A DNA stretch of 64,000 nucleotides from Chlorella sorokiniana (taxonomy: Eukaryota; Chlorophyta; Trebouxiophyceae; Chlorellales; Chlorellaceae): contig CP084619.1 in the NCBI GenBank assembly GCA_025917655.1, positions 372,001 through 436,000 on the forward strand. Reading direction: 5' to 3'. Shown piece after piece: positions 1-10,294 of this stretch (position 1 is the stretch's first letter; the number at the start of each line of letters is the position of its first letter). A program made the translations under genes and the position numbers. A model generated the notes under the pieces. That model was not told where the DNA came from and made no database searches. It saw only the letters and a list, made by a program, of their open reading frames with translations.

Positions 1-3000
1 GCGATCCTCCGACCCAGTTCTCTTTCACGCGCATTGCCCTCTGGACGCCAGCGTACACGCCTACGATCGCAATCGATGGGGTCTGCATGGGTCCGCGTCG
101 CCTCCAACGGCCGGGGCAGGAAGCAAGGATCCTCACGTGCATGCTGTGTGATGATTACTCTACCCCTGCTCCTCCTCCCTCTCCGTCTGTTCTCGCAGGT
201 CCAAAAGCCCGCTGGTGTGCAGGGCCTGCCGCAGCTGCCGAGGCGCGTGGTTGTGCAGGTGAGGGTTTTTGGCAAGGCGCCACTGCCCCCGCAAACTCCA
301 ACCCGAGTGGAAGTTGTCAGTTGTCAAGAGACAATATTCAGCTAACTCTGTGCCTGCATGCGAGTTTAATGATAATCAGGTTCCTTGCTCTTGGCTTTCG
401 TGCAAGTGCTCAAGAGTTGTTGTATGAACAGAAGGGGCTTGCCAAGGTGCTTGTCGCTGCACGGCCCATCACGCATGAATAAATAACCGTCTGCAGGCCA
501 GCGCGGCGACCCCCAGTGACAACAAGCCTGTGCTGGCAGCTGCTGAGGATAAGAAGTTCCTGGGTGTGCCTGTGTTCACCTGGCAGAAGATCGTGCCCTT
601 GGGCTTGATGTTTTTCTGGTGAGACGCATGCGCCTGATGGGATTGCCGCTCTTGTCAGCTGCATTTATCGACCGTAGCGCTGTTGATCATGTGCCAATCG
701 CCCGTCCCTGCAGCATTCTGTTCAACTACACCATCCTGCGTGACACCAAGGTAGGCATCCTTGTTCCTTCCTGATGCAAGGGCTCGTTTGCCCCGTGGGG
801 CTGCCTCTGCCGCACTTTGTCAATGTCGGAGGCTCGCTCCCCTCCCTGCAGGACGTGCTGGTGGTCACTGCGCCCGGCTCCGGCGCAGAGATCATCCCCT
901 TCCTGAAGACCTGGGTCAACCTGCCCATGGCCATTGGCTTCACCGTGCTGTACACCAAGGTGCAACGCATGCGCCGGGAGCTTGCCTGCGTGTTCCCAAT
1001 CGCTGTGTTTGTGGCTCGCTCTGCTCCCGCTTCAATTGCAGAACAAGCCATTCCGTGTGTTGTTGACGTTCGTGGCGGTTCCTATCCTCCCTTTGCAGCT
1101 GTCCAACGTGCTGAACACCGAGCAGCTGTTCTACACCTGCATCTTCCCCTTCATTGCCTTCTTTGGCGCTTTCGCTTTCGTGCTTTACCCCATGCAGGAG
1201 ATGCTGCACCCCACTGGTGAGCCTGCCTGTGACAGGCTCTTCAAGCTTTCGATGTGAAGCTTCGCAACACCAGTCCGCCTGCACAGCCGGTGCTGAGCCC
1301 TGGTTTGTTGCATTCCCTTTGCAGAGTGGGCCCAGAACCTGCTTGAGAAGGCTGGGCCCGCTTTGCGGGCCCCATTGCCATCGTCCGCAACTGGACCTAC
1401 TGCCTGTTCTACGTGATGGCCGAGCTGTGGGGCTCCGTGGTGGTGTCGGTGCTGTTCTGGGGCTTTGCCAACCAGATCACCACTGTGGATGAGGCCAAGC
1501 AATTCTACCCCCTGTTCGGGCTGGGTGCCAATGTGGCTCTCATCTTTTCTGGCCGCGCCGTGAAGATCTTCTCCCAGGTTGTGATTGGTGGAGAGAGAAA
1601 GTCTCATGGTGGCTCTGCGTGGGGGCCAAGGGGAGCAGCGGCGCACCGGTGGTTTGGCAACACGGTTGATGGGTGGCGGCGGCGCTGAAAGGCCCTGTGC
1701 TCGTGTATTCCTGCCTGCAGATCCGTGCCAACCTGCCCCCTGGTGTTGACGGCTGGGGCCTTTCCCTTCGTGGCCTCATGTCCATGGTTGTGGTGGGCGG
1801 TCTGCTCATCACTGCTGTGTTCTGGTACCTGAACCGCACGGTGAGCATGAGCATGTTACCTGGCTGGCATCTGCCTTATCATGCGTGCTGCTTTCCCCAT
1901 TGCTGATTCTGTGTTCACGCCGCATGGCCGACATTGGATCTCGCCGAGCCTTCGCGTGCAGGTGGTGCCTCGCGTTCAGGGCAGCATCCCCAAGCGTGAC
2001 AAGAAGAAGAAGAAGGAGCCCATGGGCGTGGCAGAGTCCTTCACCTTCCTGGCCAAGAACCCGTACATCCGCGACCTGGCCTTCCTGGTGGTGGCCTACG
2101 GCATCTCCATCAACTTGGTAGAGGTGACCTGGAAGTCCAAGATCAAGGCCCAGTTCCCTAACCCCAACGACTACTCCGCCTTCATGGGCGACTTCTCCAC
2201 TGCCACCGGTGCGTTTCGGCACATTATGCGTCTGTGTCCTCGTTTTATCTGCCGGGCCACAGCATTGTCGCCAAGATTGCAGCGTGTGAGGTTCGCCACA
2301 GACCTTGGTGATATCATCTGCGCCCGCGTCCTCCCCCCTTCCACACACACACACACCCCACCCCCACCCCATCCACGGGCAGGTGCTGTGACCTTCACCA
2401 TGATGATCATCTCCCGCTGGATCTTCTCCAAGTTCGGTTGGGGCATGGCCGCACTGATCACCCCCACCGTGCTGCTGATTACTGGTGCGGTCCTTCTTAC
2501 TCCAATGCATGCACAGCTCTTCCTCTGGCATGGTCCTGTTGTTGAGCTCCGCCGCGGTGCGGCTTGATAAGACCACGGCGCGCTTGTTTTCGCAGGCGTG
2601 CTGTTCTTCTCGCTGGTGCTTTTCAGCGGCCCGCTGGAGCCTGGCCTGGCGGCCATGGGCCTGACCCCGCTCTACGCCGCTGTGCTGGTGGGCGCCGCCC
2701 AGAACATCTTCTCCAAGTCCTCCAAGTACTCCCTGTTCGACCCCTGCAAGGAGATGGCGTACATTCCTCTGGACCAGGAGACCAAGGTGCGGGGAACAGG
2801 GTGCCAGGGCATGGTGTTACGGTCCTTTCATAGCTTGTCTGGGCCGTTGTTACGGTCCTGTCATGGCATTGTTACGGTCCTGTCATGGCTTGTCGCAGCC
2901 TTCAGTTCAAGTTTGTGCAAACGCAGCGAGGTCATAGCGATTGGCATGCTGAGCTCTGCCCATCCTTTCTCCAAACCACCCTGCAGACCAAGGGCAAGGC

Positions 3001-3381
3001 CGCCATTGATGTGATCTGCAATCCGCTGGGCAAGTCTGGTGGCGCGCTGATCCAGCAGTTCATGATCATTGGTTTTGGCTCGCTGGCAGCCTCCACCCCT
3101 ACCTGGGCCTGATCCTGCTGGCCATTGTGGGCATGTGGATCTTCGCCGCTAAGGTGCGGTTTTGGCTGTGGAATCTTGCCTGTTATAGCCTGTTTTTGTC
3201 TTGCTGCTGCTGTACGTCACCAGATGTCCGTCGGCCTGCCATATTTACTTGGGTTCTTTTGCAGGACCTGGACTGGCGCTTCGCTGCTGCCCAGGAGGAC
3301 ATGGCCAAGGCTGCCGAGTCCGCAGATGGTGATGACAGTACGGCTGCTCCCGCCGCCGAGACCAAGCCTGCCTCCGCGTAA
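1..3381 (+). CDS. NTT: plastidic ATP/ADP translocase (NTT family), 5' end unresolved
   Basis: Exchanges cytosolic ATP for stromal ADP across the plastid inner envelope; the family is shared with Chlamydiae and plants. Exons can be followed from 199 to the stop at 3379-3381. The first two (199-258, 497-618) encode a Ser/Ala/Arg-rich presequence. The membrane core follows, with recognisable blocks such as LFNYTILRDTKDVLVVTAPG (exons 714-750 and 852-959), AYGISINLVEVTWKSK (1962-2208) and NIFSKSSKYSLFDPCKEMAY (2596-2786). The C-terminus is acidic and Ala-rich. Two exons need one extra C to stay in frame, at 1357-1359 and 3096-3099. With both added, the exons sum to a whole number of codons (548). 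The initiator was not fixed: an ATG at 34 is possible, or the first exon may lie outside the window. The family assignment is secure. Confidence 0.93.
2815..2893. repeat. three imperfect tandem copies in an NTT intron
   Basis: The core TGTTACGGTCCTGTCATGGC, with minor changes in the first copy, starts at 2815, 2848 and 2870. It lies wholly inside the intron between the exons ending at 2786 and starting at 2987. Confidence 0.85.
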
Positions 3382-3862
3382 ATGTGCGGTCATGAGAGTC
3401 GCGTTTCCATGTGACAACTTTGTGGCCCGGCGCCCAGAGCTTGGGAGATTAACGTGAATGCGACAAGGGGCGCATCAACCTGTTTGTTTCCTCAACCCAG
3501 CCTAGCACCACCTCTTTCATTTCCTCGAACCTTGTTTACCTTTTGACTGGAGTTGCGTTTGGCCTTCTGGTTTGCCAAGGCAGCATTTCGACTGGCAGAT
3601 TGCTTGGCATGCCCGCTCGCTGGCCCAGTCCCCTGACCTGCGTTGTCAAGTTTCCAGTTCCCTCTTCGCACCAGACTGCATTTACCATCCATGTGACCAA
3701 TGTCAGCACATACCAAAGGTAGGAGCCCAAAGAGCATAAAGACGCTGTTTGGAGGGTTCGCCATACTCAGCTCTTGTATGTACTGCACAGCACAGGTACT
3801 GCACAGCACAGGGAGCCATAAGCGCGTCACGCACATATATGTTGTTGCTTACATTGCTGACA
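3382..3862. other. intergenic region with a short direct repeat
   Basis: This stretch holds the NTT 3' region and the SPC3 upstream region. No convincing exon was seen. The 16-base unit GTACTGCACAGCACAG occurs twice in tandem near 3780-3811. No TATA box or TGTAA could be assigned with confidence. Confidence 0.5.
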
Positions 3863-4946
3863 ATGTCATCAACGTGGTTGGCACGGTCGAATGCGCTGCT
3901 GACCTTCTCTTGCTCAGCTCTAGCGATCATTTGCCTGGCAGTGACAGCAACAGGTGATCGTCGATTCATCCAAACGGCGTTACATCTGCACATCAATGAC
4001 TGAACTGCTGTCTCGACGCGGCTCTCTTCCTCCTCCACTAATCGGCTGCAGACTATGTACACAAAAGCGATCCATTTGTGGCTTGTGAGTACGTGGGAGC
4101 CGAAGGGTTGCAAAAGGAGTTTGGCCATGACCGGGTGAGTCGCCGTGGCCTTACTTGACCTGTGCCGCCGCTGCTGCCTGGAGCAGGTATGCTGTCCTTG
4201 GTGTGCTGTTCTTGATGTGCATAGGTCATGGACTGCCGTCAAACATTAGAGCACCTTATCCATTTTCTTTAAAAGTTCCGCTTTGCAGGCATACGTTGTG
4301 CTCAACTTAACTGCCGACCTGCGCAGTGTTTTTACTTGGAACACCAAGCAGCTCTTTGTGTTTGTTAATGTGTTGTTTGAGACGCCCAAGAACTCGCGCA
4401 ATCGAGTGGTTATGTGGAGCAGCATCATTGAGGACAGGGTAGGCGCCCTCTTGGGAAACAACATGGCGCTGTGTACCACCTGGAAAGCATGTCGAGTTTG
4501 CTTTCTTGCAGGAGCAAGCCTTTATCAGGCTCCCCACGCTGAGACCACAGTACCCATACGCAATTACCGACCAAGGCTTCAACCTTCGAGGTCGACGCAT
4601 AAATGTCACTGTTGCATGGAACGTGATGCCAAGAGTCGGTGCCTTGCACACTTATTTCCGGGAGTTCTCGGGTAACGATCTCTTTGTCGTTCTGCTTGAC
4701 TGGCTGGGGATATATAAATTGCAGCATTGTGTTGGACATAACATCCATGCTAGTCGCCAGGTCGATGCCCAAGCCTCACCCAACCTTTCTGCAGGTTTTC
4801 AGTTGCCAGATGAGTACCACACGCCTGCGCTGGGCAAGGTGTGGCGGCCAGGTGGAGTCATCGAAGATATCGGCCACCGGAAAGAGGAGGAGTGGGAGGC
4901 CGAAAAGTACATGGAGCAGCTGGATGCCTTGGAAACGGAAGTCTGA
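3863..4946 (+). CDS. SPCS3: signal peptidase complex subunit 3 (SPC3/SPC22-23)
   Basis: Accessory subunit of the ER signal peptidase complex, a single-pass membrane protein with its bulk in the lumen. Five exons (3863-3953, 4052-4134, 4289-4438, 4512-4671, 4795-4946) give 211 residues in a consistent frame. The N-terminus carries the family signature RSNALLTFSCSALAIICLAV, which is the membrane anchor. The luminal part has LTADLRSVFTWNTKQLFVFV and ETPKNSRNRVVMWSSII, both diagnostic, followed by DQGFNLRGRRINVTVAWNVM. The C-terminal extension (WRPGGVIEDIGHRKEEEWEA and onward) is longer and more charged than in animals and may be lineage-specific. The start is the first ATG directly before the anchor. 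The p23 gene follows about 310 bp downstream on the same strand. Confidence 0.93.
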
Positions 4947-5255
4947 ATAATTACTGGTTTGCGTTTGACTGTCAGTACGCTTTCCGTGGCCAGCCCGCGG
5001 TTAGCAAGCTCTCTAGCTATCAGGATGGCTGGCAGCTGACGGAAGGAATGGTGCGCACACGGATCGATGAGCGAAAAGTACGCAAATGTTGAAAGAGTCG
5101 CTGCGAGGCCAAAAGTACAGTATGAGTACGGGGTCCATTGGCAATAAGCGACTCAGCACACAACAATGATCAACAATAGAACTCACGTTGCGTCTTGACA
5201 GGTGTGCGGGTGGAGAAAAGCTTCAACGAGCCTCCCATCTTCCGCGATCACAGTG
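4947..5255 (+). other. short intergenic region between SPC3 and p23
   Basis: The SPC3 stop and the p23 start are 309 bp apart in the same orientation. No conserved coding block was seen; the stretch presumably holds the SPC3 3' UTR and the p23 promoter and leader. Confidence 0.5.
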
Positions 5256-6248
5256 ATGGCCCCTCTTCATCCCACTGTGCTATGGGCCCAGCGGGCTGAC
5301 AGGCTGATCCTCACTATCGATCTGCAGTCTTGCCAAGACCCCGCGATTAGGTGGGTTGGCGACTGTCTACTCCCGCCCCGCCCGGCCCCGTCGGACCTCT
5401 AGAAGTTTTTCCAGATACACATTTGGCGACTTGTGTGTATAGCATGTGAATGTTGCCCTTCACGTGTGATTAATTGTTCCCCTACTGATCCCAACCCAGC
5501 GTTACCAACGACGAGGCAGCCAAGGCGGGCAGCCTGACCTTCAGAGGTCAGGCGCATAGCCACGCCACGGGCCCTGATGAGCATGCTTATGAGCTCAATC
5601 TAGAGTTCTATGGTGAGGTGGATGAGAGCGACATCAAGCAGGTGGGTGCCCAACTTTCCTGGAGATTCCAAGTTTGCCGTCCTTGCCTATTTGCTTGCTT
5701 TTGCAGTCTATGCAACCCAGATCTTCGCCTGCTCCACATCGCAGCACACCACGGAGCGGTATATCACATTAGTGATTGCAAAGAAGGGGCCGCACGAGCA
5801 CTGGCCGCGCCTGCTGAAGGCAGCGGGCAAGCCTGCACCAAACATCAAGGCGAGTCTCGGGCTCATAAGGTTCCTGACTTCAAGGATTAATATCAAACTG
5901 ATGTTCTTGTTGAAAGCGCAATGTTCTTTCTTTGCTGCAGGTGGACTGGGATAAGTGGGTGGACGAAGACGACGAGGCAGAAGGCAACGATAAATTAGAT
6001 GGCTTTGATCTGTCAGCGCTGCAGAACTTCCAGAATTTTAATGCCGGTCAGTACCTGGGCCGCAAATGTTTATGCGCAGTTTCAGCATGCTCATCATCTG
6101 CGCACGCCGTGAAGTAAGCTGAACCGATTGTGGCATCCTTGCAGGTGGCAACATGGACTTTGGTGCGGAATCATCAGATGATGAGGTTGAGAAGAAGGAA
6201 ACCAGTGGCAATGAGGAGGACCTCCCTGACCTTGAGCCTGTGAAGTGA
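5256..6248 (+). CDS. p23-type HSP90 co-chaperone (CS domain)
   Basis: Cytosolic or nuclear co-chaperone that stabilises the ATP-bound closed state of HSP90. Five exons (5256-5350, 5500-5641, 5745-5849, 5941-6046, 6145-6248) give 183 residues. The CS fold starts with HPTVLWAQRADRLILTIDLQ. It continues through a region matching the p23 WPRL motif (HEHWPRLLKAAGKPAPNIKV) and DWDKWVDEDDE. The tail is acidic and ends DLPDLEPVK, like animal and plant p23. The third intron (5850-5940) starts with GC rather than GT (AAG|GCGAGT), which is the only way to keep this conserved join in frame. The acceptor of exon 3 could instead be 24 bases upstream, adding eight residues. Confidence 0.92.
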
Positions 6249-6610
6249 TACAGAGCTGGCTATGCTGGGTGCTTGCAAAAGACAGGAAGCTGTGCAATGC
6301 AAGTGTGATGTACAATGCCCAGTGCAAACAGCATCAGCAGGCGGCGCTTGAAAGAAGGCCGACTGCAGTTGATCCTGATTACATCGGCGCGTTCCACTGT
6401 GTCATGCCCGTTCCCGAGTTGTAAAAATAGGGCCTTCCCTCAGCTGCATGCATGCCAAGCATGGGTGCGATATTCCAGGTTATCCCACATTACAGGAGAA
6501 TAAAAATGCAAGCCACAACACCCACCCGTATAGTGCACTTTCCAGGCATTGCTTGGCTGAGCCTGCTGTGAAGCCTGCACACACATACAACCAATTAGCT
6601 CAAGACTCAG
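6249..6610. other. convergent intergenic region, p23 and PH-domain gene 3' ends
   Basis: Two genes point into this stretch. A TGTAA lies near 6419 on the + strand, and the reverse-strand equivalent TTACA lies near 6489. These are candidate poly(A) signals for p23 and the PH gene. No coding block was seen. Confidence 0.5.
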
Positions 6611-8770
6611 TTAAGACTCAGCAGCAACAGGCAGGTCGGCGCAGGTGCAACTCGCCTGAGGAGCTGTTACTGCATCCATTAAGTTTCCACCGCCATACCC
6701 TCCAGATCCCTGCTGCTGATACTGCCCAAAGGCATGCGTTGGCTGCTGCTGCTGTGGCGGCGGCATTGAGTACCCATAGGCCGGCTGGAGCTGCGCATTG
6801 CCGTAATTGCCATACCCGCCACCTCCATTGTTTGCCCCTGCATTACCCCCACCAAACCCAGCCGCAGGCAAGCTCGCATCATTCTGTACAATGTTTGCAC
6901 CTGCAGAACACAAATCAATTTCAGCCTGCAATTCATACCAATTTTGCCTGTTGGATGTGCTGAGGAATAAGCATCACCGCCAACAGAAAACCAACCTGCA
7001 ATGCTGCCATAGTCGACTGTCACGTAGTTGCTACCGCCTGCACCGCCGGCCCTGCCATCGCCAACTGTCACACTGGACCCTGTACTAGGCGCCTCGTAGT
7101 TTACTATGTTCACCATCTGCGGCCTGCTGCTGCCCCCACCGGGGGTGCGGCTGGAACTGCCACCACGAGTGCTGGAAACTGAGCCTGCATGCCACAAGGC
7201 CCCTGGGTGTAAGTCTGCACCATGGTATGAAGCGAGGCTCAGCCACAGCCAGCAGCTGAGGTGCCTGTTGTCGCAGATCGAGGGTGTGCTCACCCACGGC
7301 CGCGTATGTTTGCTCCAGCTGCTCGGCCCAGCCCTTGGCCTTGCTGTTGCTGCTGCCCCCACGCTCCTCGTCCTCGTCCTCCACCCCTGCAACCAGCTTG
7401 ATTATCTTGGCCACGGCGCCCTCCAGCGCACTGTACCATTCTACCTGCAGTACAGTGGACGACGGGGAGGGTGACTAGGCATTGTTTAGCCATCCAACAT
7501 GAACAAATGTGCGCTGGGACAGTGCGAAGACAGTGTGTAGTGCGTACCTGAGATGTCTCGCTCTCGCAAAGGTAACAGATGTGGCCCGTGGCGGTGGACA
7601 GCTTGATGGAGTTGAGGCGACCGGTGGTGGCACTGCCATCGGCAACGTCGGTCACAGTGGAAAGATCCACAATGCCGCGCGGCTTGGATGAAGGGCCCAC
7701 GTCGCTGCTGGCGAAGCGAAAGAGGAAGCCCTGCAGCAGCCAAACACAGCGGTTGAGCATGCAAAAGTATGGAGGTATCGGGCAGGTGTGTGGATGGGAT
7801 GGGGGTGTGGAAGGAGGGAGGGTGGGATGGGGTTTGCGGGAAGGGTGCCAGGGAGGTATGTGGACGTGGGTTGAAACGTTAGGGCACACTGTCCTGCACT
7901 GCTACTCCCCGGCAGTGAAGGCACGGCACACCTGCTTGAGCACAAACCATCGCTTGCGCCAAGTCTTGATGTGTTCCCCCTGGCTGTGCATCCACCCTGT
8001 CTTTTCAGGGCCGTGCCAGAACTCCACTTGGTCAGCAGTGAGCAGCTGCATGGGACAGGATACCATCAAGGTCAAACGATAAGTACACTGGCTTGCGGCA
8101 AGCAACAGACAAAGAATCGCACCGCAGGCTTCTTGCTTTTCTTCAACAGCGCGTTGAGGGAGTTGGCGACAGCCTGCCCCCACGTTCGTGGCCCTGACCG
8201 CTCTGCAGCATCTCCGCCATTCTGCATGTCACGTACAGCGGGGCTGCCGTGATTAGCGGCATCAGCGGCAGGAAAGAGCAGGACACAGCTCATACAAGTC
8301 TCCATTGCAAATGCTGGCTCATAGGAGGTCATGGGCTGGAAATCAGCCGTGCGCTGAATATCCTGTCGGTCAAACTTACTGCATGCATGAGCAGGTGAGC
8401 GTGTCCAGCACAGAGCGGATGGTGACCTCGTCACCTTGCAGTGTCACGGATCGATCCTCCACGTCCGACTGAACAACATGCATGCCATGCGTGAAGGCGC
8501 GCACATTATGCCCAGGCCGCACGGCAGGGTTTAGGGCACTGAGCTGCGGTGCGTCACACACGAACTCACCGGGCTGCGGGTGAAGAGGATTAGGCTGCTG
8601 CCGCGCATCGACCAGCGACTGATATGGTGCAATGGATACTTGCGCTTGGCGCGGGAGCCATTGCCATCCAGGATGTTAAAGCCGTCCAGCCCCACCTCCA
8701 CGACCACTGCCTCGGATCGATAGCTCTCGTCCTCCAGCAGCTTCACGTGGAACCGCTCCGAAGGCGCCAT
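6611..8770 (-). CDS. PH-domain protein with a second PH-like module and Gly/Gln-rich tail
   Basis: Probably a phosphoinositide-binding adaptor resembling plant PH1. Eight exons give about 460 residues with consistent phases. The first module, from MAPSERFHVKLLEDESYR, with ISRWSMRGSSLILFTRSP at residues 49-66, looks like a PH/PTB fold. The central module begins VEFWHGPEKTGWMHSQGEHI then KTWRKRWFVLKQ, the classic PH beta1-beta2 signature, and ends ETSQVEWYSALEGAV, where the PH C-terminal helix Trp sits. The tail is Gly/Asn/Gln-rich (GYGNYGNAQLQPAYGYSMPP) and probably disordered. The third exon acceptor (8288) was chosen by phase and is the weakest join. Lipid specificity cannot be read from sequence. 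Confidence 0.82.
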
Positions 8771-9410
8771 TAGCTGCCAGGCTCTGGCTAAATGTTCAGG
8801 CTAATGAGTCCAGAGAAATGCGGAACTGAAGCAAGGTCAGAAGGGTGGTGCAGGAGGAGCACAAAAACACTCTGGGCAAAAGTTAGCGTGGAGTGGCGGC
8901 TCCGCTAGGAGTGCCGTGAGGGGACCTCGCCCAAAGGCCTTCCCAATGGCAAGGGTGCCGAGCAGAACACGTTATCATTCATAACAACACGCTCGGCCGA
9001 GGGGCTCAGCAGAACACTGTGTTATGTGATCGCGGAAGCCCTCACCTAGAAACCGACACGACTCTGTTTGCAGTGCCGGCCAAGTGAGGAAGGGTATTCA
9101 GCTCAGGCAGCACAGCAAAGGAGCTTTGGGCCGCCCAAGCGCTTTTCGACAAGATCGCTGCCGGTAGGTTGCGCAGGTTATAAAATTCTTGAAACGGTCT
9201 GCTGACTTACATGTCTAAGTAAGAGCATTCTCTGGTCCAAGTATTTCCTGCTGGGTGCACAGCCCGATCATTCTACCTTCCATGCCCACAAAGCCTTGAC
9301 ACATGACATTAACTGTGTGTTTGTTCGAACTTAAAAGGGCAGGAACACGAGGTCATTATAATTGCCTGGCATCACGCGGCACATCAGCTCTGCCGACTTT
9401 TTAATAGGCA
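8771..9410. other. intergenic region upstream of the PH-domain gene
   Basis: Holds the PH gene promoter (minus strand) and the SmG 3' region. It is locally AT-richer, with a TTATAAAATTC stretch near 9179. A TTACA on the + strand near 9208, read as TGTAA on the minus strand, is a distant candidate poly(A) signal for SmG. No exon was seen. Confidence 0.45.
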
Positions 9411-10051
9411 TCATGCCAGCTGCCTATCAACTCGTTCCAATGCTTCAATCGTGATGATGCTATTTCCACGGATTACCTGCACAGGAAAGGGATCGCTGTG
9501 GGTTCAGCCCAGCGCAAAGACGTGATGGTGCGCTTGCATCAATATGCGTTTCAAACGTCAACAGCCGGTCAACAGTTACGCACCACCATGCCAAGGTCTG
9601 CCTTGAGCTTTTCATCCACCGTGTTGTCAAGCACAATGTTCATGAATTGGTCGAAGCCACGGAGCACGCCAGTCACATGCCTGTTTGCGTTCAGCTTCAC
9701 TGCATTTGGCAATATCAGGGCAAGGCATGTTTTCAATGTATGAAAGATGTAGGCAAAAGCGACCCGGCATACCAGTGCGCTATGTAGCAGAGGCCCGACC
9801 CCAGTCCCCCCTTCAGGGAAGAGTGCCATCTTGCAAGTGGTGAGGCTCACACCGCCTTCTGCCTTGCGAGTAGGCAAGCCCGCTGCAGGGGGCGCAGTCA
9901 GCTGCAGCATCGGTCCCTTACCGCTTAATTTCTTATCCATCATGCCCTTCAGCTCTGGGGGCTGCACCTTGACCTGCACAGAGGAAAGGCCTTCAGACAC
10001 ACAGCGCAACGCGCGGCGCTATCAAAGTGCAAGAATCTGCAGCCTCACCAT
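9411..10051 (-). CDS. SNRPG: small nuclear ribonucleoprotein SmG
   Basis: Core Sm-ring subunit of the spliceosomal snRNPs. The frame VKVQPPELKGMMDKKLS then VKLNANRHVTGVLRGFDQFM then IVLDNTVDEKLKADLGMVV then IRGNSIITIEALERV covers the entire SmG fold, including the Sm2 IRGNSI motif. Exons are 9922-9973, 9584-9699 and 9411-9476. The coding part of the first exon is only the ATG (10049-10051), directly followed by a GTGAGG donor. The total is 78 residues, as expected for SmG. The gene is divergent from the GT34-like gene, with about 240 bp between the start codons. Confidence 0.93.
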
Positions 10052-10294
10052 GGCGATATAACCTGCGAAATCGTCTGTCGAACCACAGCAAACTTGCGCA
10101 AAGTTTTGGCGGTCCTTAGAAGCTCAGAACATGCACAACGCAAGGTTTCTGCAAAAATCGTTGCGAAGATAGAACAAGTACTTTGCTTTTGGCAAGCAGA
10201 CAATTTCGGCCAGGCGGTACACGGGCTCGGTACACGCTTTCTGCATATGGTTGAATGAGTGCCCCCAGCTTACGGAAGCAAATTACGGTAGCAA
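10052..10294. promoter_or_regulatory. short divergent promoter region, SmG / GT34-like gene
   Basis: Only 243 bp separate two divergent start codons, so both promoters and leaders must share it. No clear TATA box was seen. Confidence 0.5.

Noticed and set aside
2340-2380. CA-rich microsatellite
   Set aside because: Ordinary short CA/CCCCA tract inside an NTT intron; a similar one lies at 63520-63535. No further meaning.
3703-4242. 179-codon open frame on the minus strand
   Set aside because: It overlaps the first two SPC3 exons and shows no family similarity; it is a shadow frame.
4710-4722. TATA-like ATATATAA sequence
   Set aside because: It lies in an intron of the SPC3 gene between confident exons, not upstream of a gene start.
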